From Nonomuraea sp. MG754425 (lineage in GTDB: Bacteria > Actinomycetota > Actinomycetes > Streptosporangiales > Streptosporangiaceae): a DNA stretch of 37,570 bases. The position numbers were made by a program, and so were the translations under genes. The DNA is taken from contig NZ_SSXE01000165.1 in NCBI RefSeq assembly GCF_021699195.1, forward strand, positions 1 to 37,570, in the 5' to 3' direction. Under the pieces are notes generated by a model. The model ran no database searches. It saw only the letters and a program-made list of their open reading frames with translations, and was not told where the DNA came from. Position 1 is the stretch's first letter. The number at the start of each line of letters is the position of its first letter. Of the stretch, positions 16,117 to 24,600 are shown piece after piece.

Positions 16117-19100
16117 TCACGACGCGAGGACGTGCTCGGCCAGCTCCTGCCAGCCCGGCCCCCGACCGGCACGGCTCGCCTCGGCGAACGCGGCCTCGCC
16201 GAGGCGGTCGCGCGCCTCCGCCGCGATCCGGGGAACGTCCGGCTGCGAACGGTCCGGCATGCCGCGCATGTCGTCGCCCGCCGCGAGCAGGCGGACGGCC
16301 AGCTCGTCCTGCCCCCGGCGGAGCGCCAGATCCGCGATCCCGACCAGCACCTCGGCGACCATCGGCGGATACATGTACTCCACGGCCACGCGGAACGCCT
16401 CGGCCCGGTGCGCGCGGGCCTGCTCGAGATCCTCGGTGAGGTAGGCCGACAGGTCCATGACCTTGGCGCGGAAAGCCTCGCCCAGCGCCTCATCGTCCAG
16501 CAGCGCCAGCACCGTGGCCAGGTGCCGCCGCGCCTGGTCCGGCTCGCCGCGCCAGCGCGCCAGTTGCGCCTTCGCGAGCGCCAGCTCGACGAGCACCCCC
16601 GGCCAGGCGATCCCGCCCGCGTACCGCTGCGCCTCCGCCATGGCCGCCGCGCTGGAGCGTTCGTCACCGAGCAGCCAGTGGAGCTGGGCCTGCCGCGCCC
16701 GCAGGCCGATCACGTCCTCGGTCGCGCCGACCTCGGTCAGCGCCACGATCGCCGCCTCGTGCTGCTCGCACGCGCGCGCGAACTCGCCGCGCATCGCGAG
16801 CCGGTCGGCCAGGAAGGTCCGCGCCAGCGACACCCCCCACCGGTCACCCAGCGCCCGGAACTCGGCGAGCGCGAGCTCGATGTCGGCGTCCACGCCGGTC
16901 TCGTCGCGGCCGATCGTCAGCCGCATCCGGCCACGGGCGAGCCTGGCCTGCGCGCGCACCCACGGATCGACGTCGGCGACCAGCGACTCCGACGCGGGCA
17001 GGAACTCCGCCGGCTCCTGCAACATCCGCGCCAGCGGCTCGACGAACCCGAGCAGCCGGTGCTGCCGCCCGCCGCGCCGGACGAGCCGGTGCGCCTCCTG
17101 GATCCACTCCCGCGCCCGGTACTGGTCGCCGCCGAGCCCCGAGGACATGAACACCGTCACGATGAAGTACGCCATCGCCCGCACCTCATCGGGCACCTCA
17201 CCCTCCAGCGAGGCCGCCGCGACGCTCAACTCGGTGCCCTCGGCCCGGTGCCCGCTGAGGAACCAGTACCAGCCCACGGCCGAGACCAGCCGCATCGCCT
17301 CCTCGGCCCACCCCTCGGCGATCGCCCCGCGCAGGGCCGTGCCGATGTTGTCGTGCTCGGCCGTGAGCGTGGCCAGCCACTCCAGTTGCCCGGCCCGGCG
17401 CAGGTGCGGCTCGGCCGTCTCCGCCAGCTCGATGAAGTAGGCGAGATGCGCCCGCCGGGCCGCCTCGCTCTCCCCGGCCTCGGCGAGCCGCTGCGCCGCG
17501 TACTCCCTGATGGTGTCGAGCAGCCGGTAGCGCGGCGTGCCCCCGTCGTCGGCGAGCAGCAACGACTTGTCGATCAACGCGGTGAGCACGTCGAACACCT
17601 GCTCCCCGGACGCCCCGTCCCCGCACACCCGTTCGGCCGCCTCCAGGCTCACCCCGCCGGAGAACACCGAGAGCCGCCGCAGCACGCCGCGCTCGGACTC
17701 GGTCAGCAGGTCCCAGCTCCAGTCCACGACCGCGCGCAACGTCTTGTGCCGGGGCAGCGCCGTACGGCTGCCGCTCGTCAACAGCCGGAACCGGTCGTCG
17801 AGCCGACGCGCGAGCTGATCGACGGACATCGTGCGCAACCGTGCCGCGGCCAGCTCGATCGCCAGCGGCATCCCGTCGAGCGCCCGGCAGATCCGCACCA
17901 TGGCCGCCAGGGTGTCCGCACCGGAGCCGATGTCCTTGCGCACCAGATCCGCGCGGTCGCGCAGCAGCCGCACCGCCGGCGAGGCCCCGGCCGCGGCCGG
18001 GTCCGACCCGCCCGCGGGCAGCGCGAGCGGCTCGACCTGCCACAGGACCTCCCCGGTGATACCGAGCGGCTCCCTGCTCGTCGCCAGGATCCGCAACCTC
18101 CGGCACTCGCCCAGGAGCCGGTCCGCGAAGGCCGCCGCCGCCTCGATCACGTGCTCGCAGTTGTCCAGGATCAGCAGGATCGCACGCTCCCGGACCGCGG
18201 CGACGAGCCGGTCCATCGGCTCCCCGCCCCGCGCGCCGCCGAGCAGCCCCTGGTCACGCAGGCCGATCGCGGTGAGGGCGGCCTGCGCCAGTTCACCGCC
18301 CGTCCGGACCGAGGCCAGCTCGACCAGCCACGCCCCGTCCGGCAGCTCGGCGAGCATCGTCCGGGCGGTCTCCGTGGCCAGCCGGGTCTTGCCGGAGCCG
18401 CCCGCCCCCGTCAAGGTGACCAGCCGGTGCCGGACGGCCAGACCGGCGACCGCGGACAGGTCCTCGTCCTTGCCGACGAAACTCGTCAGCTCGGCGCGCA
18501 GATTCGTCCTGCGGGTCTCGCCCAGTTCGCCCCGCAACACCGCGGTGTGCAGCGCGGACAGCTCCGCCGACGGATCGGCGCCCAGCTCCTCGGCGAGCCG
18601 CTCACGCGTGCGCTGATAAACGGTCAACGCCTCGGCCCCGCGCCCCGCCTCGGCCAGCGCCCGCATCAACGCCCCCACGAACCGCTCCCGCAGCGGGTAC
18701 GTGGCGACCAGCTCGGCCAGCTCGGACAGCGACTCCGCGCCGTGGCCGAGCAGCAGGTCCGCATCCACCCGGTCCCCGAGCGCGGCGACGTGGAGCTCGT
18801 CCAGCCGCGTGACCGCCGCGTCGAACGCGTCACTGCCGTGCAGCGCGATGTCCGCCATGGCCGCCGTACCCCGCCACAGGGCCAGCGCCGAACGCAACAA
18901 CTCCGCCCGCGCCGCGGGCTCGGCGGCACGAGCCTGCCCGACCAGGTGCTCGAACCGGCCCGCGTCCACCGCATCGGACGCCACGGCCAGCCGGTACCCG
19001 CCCGCCTCCGCCTCGATCACCCCGTCCGGCAACACCCTGCGCAACCTGGACACCAGCGCCTGCAGCGCGTTCACCTCGTCCGCGGGCGGCTGCTCCCCCC

Positions 19101-19251
19101 AGATCCAGTCGACCAGCCTCGCCCGCGTGACGACCCGGCCGGGTTCCAGCGCGAGCGCGGCCAGCAACGCCCGCAACCGAACCCCGGGAACCTCCACCAC
19201 GACCCCGTCGTGACCCTTGACCTCAAACGGCCCCAACAATCCAACACGCAC
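16117..19251 (-). CDS. SARP/AfsR-type regulator with NB-ARC ATPase and TPR domains
   Basis: A 1044-residue regulator. Residues 1-90 form an OmpR-like winged helix (RVGLLGPFEVKGHDG, RLRALLAALALEPGRVVTRA, LIDx-type WIWGEQPPADEVNALQ). About 95-240 is the bacterial transcriptional activator (BTAD) domain ending ELGADPSAELSAL. About 262-560 is an NB-ARC/STAND ATPase with Walker A TGAGGSGKTRLA, Walker B ILLILDNCEHV, the ATSREPLGITGE segment and GMPLAIELAAARL. About 600-1044 are helical TPR-like repeats. AfsR-type proteins activate secondary-metabolite genes when nucleotide- and ligand-bound. It converges on the P450 pseudogene with 13 bases between them, so it may once have controlled the SDR-amidohydrolase-P450 set. 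Start GTG 19251 follows GAGG very closely, and a short or absent leader is possible. Confidence 0.92.
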   Translation of the reverse strand: MRVGLLGPFEVKGHDGVVVEVPGVRLRALLAALALEPGRVVTRARLVDWIWGEQPPADEVNALQALVSRLRRVLPDGVIEAEAGGYRLAVASDAVDAGRFEHLVGQARAAEPAARAELLRSALALWRGTAAMADIALHGSDAFDAAVTRLDELHVAALGDRVDADLLLGHGAESLSELAELVATYPLRERFVGALMRALAEAGRGAEALTVYQRTRERLAEELGADPSAELSALHTAVLRGELGETRRTNLRAELTSFVGKDEDLSAVAGLAVRHRLVTLTGAGGSGKTRLATETARTMLAELPDGAWLVELASVRTGGELAQAALTAIGLRDQGLLGGARGGEPMDRLVAAVRERAILLILDNCEHVIEAAAAFADRLLGECRRLRILATSREPLGITGEVLWQVEPLALPAGGSDPAAAGASPAVRLLRDRADLVRKDIGSGADTLAAMVRICRALDGMPLAIELAAARLRTMSVDQLARRLDDRFRLLTSGSRTALPRHKTLRAVVDWSWDLLTESERGVLRRLSVFSGGVSLEAAERVCGDGASGEQVFDVLTALIDKSLLLADDGGTPRYRLLDTIREYAAQRLAEAGESEAARRAHLAYFIELAETAEPHLRRAGQLEWLATLTAEHDNIGTALRGAIAEGWAEEAMRLVSAVGWYWFLSGHRAEGTELSVAAASLEGEVPDEVRAMAYFIVTVFMSSGLGGDQYRAREWIQEAHRLVRRGGRQHRLLGFVEPLARMLQEPAEFLPASESLVADVDPWVRAQARLARGRMRLTIGRDETGVDADIELALAEFRALGDRWGVSLARTFLADRLAMRGEFARACEQHEAAIVALTEVGATEDVIGLRARQAQLHWLLGDERSSAAAMAEAQRYAGGIAWPGVLVELALAKAQLARWRGEPDQARRHLATVLALLDDEALGEAFRAKVMDLSAYLTEDLEQARAHRAEAFRVAVEYMYPPMVAEVLVGIADLALRRGQDELAVRLLAAGDDMRGMPDRSQPDVPRIAAEARDRLGEAAFAEASRAGRGPGWQELAEHVLAS

Positions 19252-19541
19252 ACCTCAATTCTGCCGAACCCCACCAAACCGCCGATCTGACCCCCAGGCA
19301 GATCAACAGGAGACGTGGTTCGCGGGTGCGCCCAGCCGAGATAGACCGCCGACTTGACTGTCGAGTTCGTCCACGAAGTCGATGACGTGACGGCGGGACT
19401 GCGCCGCCTGGGCCCGCCGGGCAGCACCCCCGACGTGGCAGCTCGCGCCTGGGCCGACTGCACAGCGGCACACCGCCTCACGGTCCAGCATCGGCCGCGC
19501 CGTCGAACGGGATCACCGCCGCGGTACTCGCCATCTCCTGG
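19252..19541. other. Intergenic region of 290 bp, no clear gene
   Basis: This gap separates the SARP gene from the upstream hypothetical gene. A plus-strand frame from TTG 19354 reads as a hydrophilic protein-like stretch (VEFVHEVDDVTAGLRRLG) but runs without a convincing end, and I recognise no family. It may be gene debris at the left edge of the accessory region. The SARP promoter must also lie here; a CAGAAT box (minus strand) six bases from the GTG is the only candidate I see. Confidence 0.3.
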
Positions 19542-20141
19542 TCATGAAGCGCCGGCGCTGAGCTGATACAAGAACTGTTGTATCTGGACGGGAGTGCGGA
19601 CCTCGACGGCGTGCGGAGAAACTTTTGCCCTGTCGAACGTGTGCGCCGAGGAGGGACAGTTCGGGCAGTGGTCGTGCGGGTGCATCTCAGTGGTTTCCAC
19701 GTGCCACACGTTCGCACGCAAGGAGAGCGAATCCACCAGCCACAACTGGAAGTCGTCGCGGTGTTCGACCAGGTAGGTGATGTAGGTAGGGAGAATGGAC
19801 TGCGCGACCGTCTCGGCCGCATCGGCCAGAACGACCCCTTGGGACTGCTTGCTGGGAGCCGGGTGCCAGCCTCTGGAGTGCTGGTCGGTGTATTCGATCA
19901 GGTAGACGAATCGCTCGGTAACCCCGGGGAAGTCCGACTCGCCGACCTGTTCGGCGGCCTCAGCCGAGAGCCGAGCCCAGTTGGCGATGCCGGCGTACAA
20001 CGCCGCCTGCTGCCTGCTTGACAGGGGCTCGTCGGGGTTGGTGGTCGTGTCCAGGCGCGGCATGTTGAGCAGGGCCGCCACCTGGTGGAGCCGGTAGAGA
20101 GGGACCAGGCGGTTCCGAGCGTCAGTGAGATCGTCCGTCAC
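19542..20141 (-). CDS. Hypothetical protein with HxHDHCPNC motif
   Basis: A 199-residue protein of no family I recognise. It is soluble, acidic and helical in the N-terminal two thirds. Near residue 155 it has the segment TTEMHPHDHCPNCPSSAHTF, where three His and two Cys (Cys-x-x-Cys) are positioned like a small metal site. The segment WLVDSLSLRANVWHVETTEM just before it resembles a beta hairpin. The C-terminus is hydrophilic. The start is GTG 20141. It is isolated from the next minus-strand gene by 383 bases, so it is probably its own unit. Lower GC and less biased third codon positions than the SARP gene suggest it belongs to the acquired segment. Confidence 0.65.
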   Translation of the reverse strand: MTDDLTDARNRLVPLYRLHQVAALLNMPRLDTTTNPDEPLSSRQQAALYAGIANWARLSAEAAEQVGESDFPGVTERFVYLIEYTDQHSRGWHPAPSKQSQGVVLADAAETVAQSILPTYITYLVEHRDDFQLWLVDSLSLRANVWHVETTEMHPHDHCPNCPSSAHTFDRAKVSPHAVEVRTPVQIQQFLYQLSAGAS

Positions 20142-20524
20142 GGCCTACAGTGTGGACGGTCGTCAAACGCCTGGTCAGCCGAAGACCAAAAGATCTTCCA
20201 TTGCATCCCTCCGAGCCCCTGACAAGACACGCAAAGGCCCCCAACTGCAGCGGGACGCGGAGTCGGTCGCGAGAGGAGCGCCGCCGTCCAGAGGTTGTCG
20301 ATCAACAAATGAGGTCATGCCGCACCGACGGGCGCCATCGATCTGGTCGGCATGTATGTCGGCCTCATGTTCGACGGGGCAACGGCGGCCCAACCTGCCG
20401 CGCAGGTTCCCGAAGACCGTGCTGCAGATGGAGGGATGGCTCTGTCGGAGCTGAGTCACGATGACTTCACTCCTGACGATTCGGCCAGCACGAGCGTGGT
20501 CATCTTGGTGGGGCTGCGCTGGTG
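20142..20524. other. Intergenic region of 383 bp with an unrecognised minus-strand frame
   Basis: No conserved gene is recognisable. A minus-strand open frame from GTG 20459 to a stop at 20175 could encode about 94 residues (starts MTQLRQSHPS). Its composition (many Cys, Arg and Ser) does not look like a conserved protein. I regard the region as non-coding or as remnants, with the promoter of the gene at 20141 near its left end. Confidence 0.25.
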
Positions 20525-21052
20525 TCAGGGGGCGGAGGAGGGCTCGGGGGTTCCGTTGGGCCAGAGGCAGGTGGAGGTGGCGCCAAGGCTGAGTACGTCC
20601 TCGGCCGCCAGGCTGATGGTGATGAGGAAGTCGTCGGGGCGGGAGTGCCCGTAGAGCTGCAGGCCGTTCTCGTGCTCGACCGCGATGTAGTGGCCCTGCT
20701 TCTGCCAGTACGCCTTCACCGCGGTGACCACCTCCTTGAGTGTGTTCTTGGCCGTGGGCAGTCCGCGCAGGTAATAGGAGCGGCTGACCTCGATCCGGTC
20801 TTCGGAGCCGCCGTCTTGCGGGTCGAGGCAGAGGCCGTCGTTGAGGCTGGGCTGATACAGGTCCAGCTGAGGCTTGGGATGGATGACGCTGACGGTCCCG
20901 TTGATGAGCTGCTCGATCCGGGTGAGCGCCTGCGCTTTGGTGATCGTGGGCTTGTCGGCCGATGGATTCATGGCTCCTCCCAGGGCTCCGCCGGGCGCGC
21001 ATCCGGCGACGAGAATCACTGCTGCGATTAGCAACCGGACCGTGCGGAACAT
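20525..21052 (-). CDS. Putative lipoprotein
   Basis: A 175-residue lipoprotein precursor: MFRTVRLLIAAVILVAGCAP gives a signal peptide with lipobox LVAGC and lipidation at Cys18. The mature part has two more cysteines and an alternating strand/helix pattern (GHYIAVEHENGLQLYGHS, DDFLITISLAAEDVLSLG), suggesting a small alpha/beta domain. No named family is recognised. It starts directly after the stop of the DUF1023 hydrolase gene (TAG then ATG, zero gap), so the two are translationally coupled and probably act together at the cell surface. Such lipoprotein/DUF1023 pairs are common in actinobacteria, with unknown function. Confidence 0.8.
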   Translation of the reverse strand: MFRTVRLLIAAVILVAGCAPGGALGGAMNPSADKPTITKAQALTRIEQLINGTVSVIHPKPQLDLYQPSLNDGLCLDPQDGGSEDRIEVSRSYYLRGLPTAKNTLKEVVTAVKAYWQKQGHYIAVEHENGLQLYGHSRPDDFLITISLAAEDVLSLGATSTCLWPNGTPEPSSAP

Positions 21053-23035
21053 CTAGTCTCCCGTCGGCATGGGTGACGACTGTGGGGTGGGCGACGGCGG
21101 GGACACCGGTTCCGAAGAAGGGCGTGACGGAGGTGACGGAGCCAGATGGGGCGTCGGGACCGGCGCCTGTTTCGGCGTCGGGAGTCTCGATACTCGATCG
21201 TATTGGCCGTTGATAATGAATCCCATGTTTTCCAGGGAAGCAGAGCGCTGAGCCCAGTAACCGGAGTGTGTACCAATGTCGTACCCGGTGAAAGCCAAGG
21301 GGCCTGACACCGGTGTGGGATGTACGACAAAGCGGTTGGCGCCGAAGGCGATGTTGCTGGGGTCGGTTCCGAAGGGGCCCGCACCATTCGGGAGCCAGGG
21401 GTTGAGTATGCCTGAGATGGGGTTTCGTCCGCCGCTGATGGGGAGATGTCCGAGGTCGGCGATGGGGTCCTGGGGTGACTCGCCTACCCAGACCTGCTTG
21501 ACTCCGAGGTCGCTCGCCTGCGCTGCCATCGTCCCGGGACTTCCTACAAGAATGAGTTGGTCGGCGAACGTCCCTTTCCGTGTCTGCGCGGCCATGCCGG
21601 TCACCACGCTGCCGTAGCTGTGTCCCAGTACGGTGAATCGCGGTGTGCCGGCTGCTTGGTGGGTGGCGTGGAGACCGTCGAGGAATCCGGCCAGTGTGCC
21701 TGCCCCGGCCTGGGCGAGGTTGGGCGATGCCACGGAGGTGTCGGCCAGGAGAATTCCCCCGTCGAGCTGTGGCGCCTCGTAGCCGAGCCAGATGATCGAA
21801 GCGGTCTTCGTATGGGAAGGGGCGGAAAAGTTGGCCTGGTCCCACAGGGTCGCGGCGCGGGACGCGTCGCCGCCGATCCCCTCCAATGTGCTGCCCGTAC
21901 CTGGTACGGAGGTGACTACCGAGTCGGCTTTGTCGGGGTCGCCGAAGGAGATGGCGGCCTTGCCGAGTCCGCCCAGTTCGACGTTGAGCAGGAGCGCCGG
22001 CGGACGGCCGTTGACTCCGCCCATCGCCAGGCTCTTCTCGACGGCCGCGATCTGTCGCTGTTCCGCTTCCAGCGCATCGATCTCCATGCGTATGGAGGAC
22101 TGCCGCGCCCCTCGCTTCATCCGCTCCTCCAGCGCCCGCAGTTGCGCCAACTGGTTGGCGAGAGCGTGCTTGCGTAGGCCCAGGTAGGCGCGGTTCGCGC
22201 TGTCGCGGGTGGCGGCGGGTACGCCGTTGAGCGAGCCGATCAGGTGCGGTGCGGCGTTGACGATGCGCTGGCGGGCGGCCGGGTCGAGGAGCTGCCACCA
22301 GGAGCTGACCCGGGCGGCGAGAGTCGGGTCCTGGCCGGTGTCCTGCGCCGCCACCACCTTCTCCAGCGCCGAGGGGCCGCCGGCCGCGGCGGCGGTGAGC
22401 AGGGCGCCGACGCCACTCGGGTCGGGGGCGGATCCGCCGAAGAGCCCGAAGCCGAGCAGGGCCGCGTCGGCCAGGTCGCCGTCGGGACGCTGCTGGAGTA
22501 CGGTCAGCCGCCTGCGCAGGTCGGTGGCCTGTCCGATGGCCCAGGAGCCTACTGCCGCGACCTGTTGGGCGGGCGCGGCACTGACGCATGCGGACGCCAG
22601 CGCCGCGGACAGCAGACTTCCCGCGGCGGGGAGGTCATGCCCGGCGCGCTCCAGGTCGGCCACCATGCGGGTCATCGCCGCCACGTTCATCCCCGCGTAG
22701 CCGCCTCCTGCGGACGTGGCGACGGGAAGCGGCGTCGACAGCGACGGCGCGGTGGCCTGACCGCCGAGGGCGCGGATGCGCTCGACGACCTGCGCCGCGG
22801 CGGTCTCGAAGGCCCGCTGGAGCCGGGTGCGCTGGTCACGGGTGGCCTGCGTGAAAGGGCCCGCGCCACCGCCGACCCAGGCGTGGGCCGCCATGTGACG
22901 CATGCTGGAATCGAGCGCGCCGATATGATCGCTCGCCAGCCGCACCACGCGACTGAAGGCTTCTTCCAAACCGGCTGTCTCGCCCCCCACACGTGCGACG
23001 ATGTCATGCTTCGCTGCTGGTCGTCCGGGCGACAT
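21053..23035 (-). CDS. DUF1023 alpha/beta-hydrolase with WXG-like N-terminal region
   Basis: A 660-residue protein. The N-terminal 320 residues are helical, with a WVGGGAGPF turn near residue 53 flanked by long helices, as in WXG100-like or ESX-associated proteins. An alpha-helical linker (about 295-345) is rich in Glu, Gln and Arg. The catalytic DUF1023 domain covers about 345-610. The nucleophile is Ser473 in LGHSYGSVV, the likely acid is in VGESPQDPIADLGHL, and a late histidine lies in GYDIGTHSGYW. The last 45 residues form a Pro/Ser-rich tail. No signal peptide is visible. DUF1023 proteins are predicted hydrolases of actinobacteria, often exported by non-Sec routes (inference here). ATG 23035 has a weak ribosome site. 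Confidence 0.85.
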   Translation of the reverse strand: MSPGRPAAKHDIVARVGGETAGLEEAFSRVVRLASDHIGALDSSMRHMAAHAWVGGGAGPFTQATRDQRTRLQRAFETAAAQVVERIRALGGQATAPSLSTPLPVATSAGGGYAGMNVAAMTRMVADLERAGHDLPAAGSLLSAALASACVSAAPAQQVAAVGSWAIGQATDLRRRLTVLQQRPDGDLADAALLGFGLFGGSAPDPSGVGALLTAAAAGGPSALEKVVAAQDTGQDPTLAARVSSWWQLLDPAARQRIVNAAPHLIGSLNGVPAATRDSANRAYLGLRKHALANQLAQLRALEERMKRGARQSSIRMEIDALEAEQRQIAAVEKSLAMGGVNGRPPALLLNVELGGLGKAAISFGDPDKADSVVTSVPGTGSTLEGIGGDASRAATLWDQANFSAPSHTKTASIIWLGYEAPQLDGGILLADTSVASPNLAQAGAGTLAGFLDGLHATHQAAGTPRFTVLGHSYGSVVTGMAAQTRKGTFADQLILVGSPGTMAAQASDLGVKQVWVGESPQDPIADLGHLPISGGRNPISGILNPWLPNGAGPFGTDPSNIAFGANRFVVHPTPVSGPLAFTGYDIGTHSGYWAQRSASLENMGFIINGQYDRVSRLPTPKQAPVPTPHLAPSPPSRPSSEPVSPPSPTPQSSPMPTGD

Positions 23036-23133
23036 GCGGAGTCGTTATGGGAGGCGCACCAACCGCAGATCCTGGTAGCTCGTCGAGTTTGATGACGTCC
23101 TGGCCGGACTGGCCCACCTCCGGCCACATGCGG

Positions 23134-23265
23134 TCACCTGGTGAGCTGGCGCCAGACGGCGGCGGCCAGGGCGAGGCTGCGCTGGGCGATGCGAGTGCCG
23201 ATGCCGCTGGTGGTGCGGGCACCATGGAGTTCCAGGTCGAGTTGAGGGTGCCGTTGACGCACCCG
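23134..23265 (-). mobile_element. Fragment of a DDE transposase C-terminus
   Basis: The minus strand reads 43 codons ending in a stop at 23134-23136. The peptide QLDLELHGARTTSGIGTRIA, followed by QRSLALAAAVWRQL, resembles the conserved C-terminus of actinobacterial IS982-type DDE transposases (pattern QLDLE-HGART-G---RIAQR-LAL-AA-W). Nothing upstream in this frame continues the transposase and the usual final NW-TG-PVTRSL end is missing, so only a relic remains. It lies in the 440-base gap between the divergent DUF1023 and nurA genes; the rest of that gap shows no gene. Identification from memory of the family pattern; medium-low certainty. Confidence 0.4.
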
Positions 23266-23475
23266 ATGAGCTGACGGATCGGTTGGCAGGCCGGCCCGCT
23301 CGACCTCCCCAGCCCAGCCTGGACGAAGTAGGACAGGACCACACTCATGCGTGCGGCCGCCGCCGACAGTGACCCGGTGCTTATGAGGCCTGGAACCCCG
23401 CCGGTCTCGTGGTTAATCTGCTCCAGAGCGTGGTGATCGGTTGCGAAGCGTCACTGGCGGAGGTGTGGAGGTCCA

Positions 23476-24600
23476 GTGGAACAGCGTGATGCGCAAAGCC
23501 TTGCCGACATCCTGTCGGTTGCCCCGTGGATGGAACTCGAAAAGTATGTCGACCACCTGCGGGATCGGGTGGATGCGGCTGTTCTGGCCTCGCACGGGCG
23601 GCGGGAGCAGCTCCGCGCCGAGATATTGGCCGACAATCCAGATTTGAGCGCGCACATTCGCCGTCCGTCGCCCGAGAAGACGCAATGGGCCAAGCACCTC
23701 CTGCGCACCGGGATCGTCGCCGCCTCCGATGGGACGCTGGCCGCCGTACCCCTTCTGAGCGGTACGAAGATCCAGGTGGGCGTGGTGATCGTCACCAACA
23801 CCGGCGAATCCGTCGGCCTCGTGACAAGGGTCTTCGAGCACGAGCTGACCACCACCGGCGACACGGCCAGGGAGTTCTTCGACAATCTCCGCAAGGTGCA
23901 CGGCACCTCGAACCTGGCCAGCCGCGCCCTCATGCTCTTCGGCGAACGCAAGCTTCTGCTCGCGCAGGAGGCCGACTGGCGGATGATCCACGGAGAGCTG
24001 ATTCCCTTCGAACTCCGTACGGGCGTGGGACATCCGCGAGAGAACCTGCCGCCGGTCTTCGATCTCGTCCGCCACTACATCAAGAACCAGCGATTCATCG
24101 CGGTCAGTGAAAGCCCCGAGGACCTGGACGTGCTCAACGCCGGCATCGTCCTGGAGCCGGGGGAGTTCATCGAGTTGCGTACGCTGGCCGACGACCTGAC
24201 CGGTTTCCTGGACGGCGATGAGAGAGCGGGAACGACCAAGGCGGGGTTCAACAACCTGGACCGCGCGAGGTTCCGGAGCTTCATCGCAGAGGTGGGGCCG
24301 GAGGTGACCATCCTGCTCATCAAGGCCGGGCATCGTCCGTTTCTCCTGGAGTGCCACCGGGAGCGGGTCGAGGAGGCGGCGGCGCTCTTTCTCGCCGACG
24401 CGCTCTGGACGCGAGGTCTGCCGGACACCGGCGCGCCCGTGACCGCGCGCGGCTTTCCTTTCCACATCGACCTCGCCGACAACGTGGCCCGCACGATGTT
24501 CAAGGGCGGGGAGTTCCGGACGTTCATCGAAACGCGGTTGATGGAACTCGGGGTAGAACACGGACTTGCCGATCTGGACCCACGGAGGACACGAGGATGA
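23476..24600 (+). CDS. nurA: NurA-like nuclease
   Basis: A 374-residue protein directly upstream of a HerA ATPase. The N-terminal 65 residues are a charged helix; the NurA core follows. Asp85 in IVAASDGTLAAVPLLSG corresponds to the first metal-binding aspartate of NurA (normally in a DGS-type motif). Further blocks are RALMLFGERKLLL, WRMIHGELIPFELRTG and a late FPFHIDLADN segment near the C-terminus. NurA is a 5'-3' exo/endonuclease that forms a hexamer-dimer machine with HerA and resects DNA ends in archaea; bacterial NurA-HerA pairs are associated with phage defence. Start GTG 23476 follows GGAGGT (23467-23472). Its stop overlaps the herA ATG (ATGA). Sequence similarity is modest; the gene pairing carries most of the weight. 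Confidence 0.65.
   Translation: MEQRDAQSLADILSVAPWMELEKYVDHLRDRVDAAVLASHGRREQLRAEILADNPDLSAHIRRPSPEKTQWAKHLLRTGIVAASDGTLAAVPLLSGTKIQVGVVIVTNTGESVGLVTRVFEHELTTTGDTAREFFDNLRKVHGTSNLASRALMLFGERKLLLAQEADWRMIHGELIPFELRTGVGHPRENLPPVFDLVRHYIKNQRFIAVSESPEDLDVLNAGIVLEPGEFIELRTLADDLTGFLDGDERAGTTKAGFNNLDRARFRSFIAEVGPEVTILLIKAGHRPFLLECHRERVEEAAALFLADALWTRGLPDTGAPVTARGFPFHIDLADNVARTMFKGGEFRTFIETRLMELGVEHGLADLDPRRTRG

Noticed and set aside
16132..19290. A 1052-codon plus-strand frame opposite the SARP regulator
   Set aside because: Antisense artefact; the minus strand has complete winged-helix, BTAD and NB-ARC motifs in order.
20175..22589. An 804-codon minus-strand frame overlapping the DUF1023 and lipoprotein genes
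   Set aside because: Arg/Pro-rich shadow frame; the lipobox protein and GHSYG hydrolase in other frames are clearly real.
23004..23348. A 114-codon minus-strand frame upstream of the DUF1023 gene (starts MSVVLSYFVQAG)
   Set aside because: It overlaps the transposase relic in another frame and the DUF1023 start, and shows no family features; probably debris.
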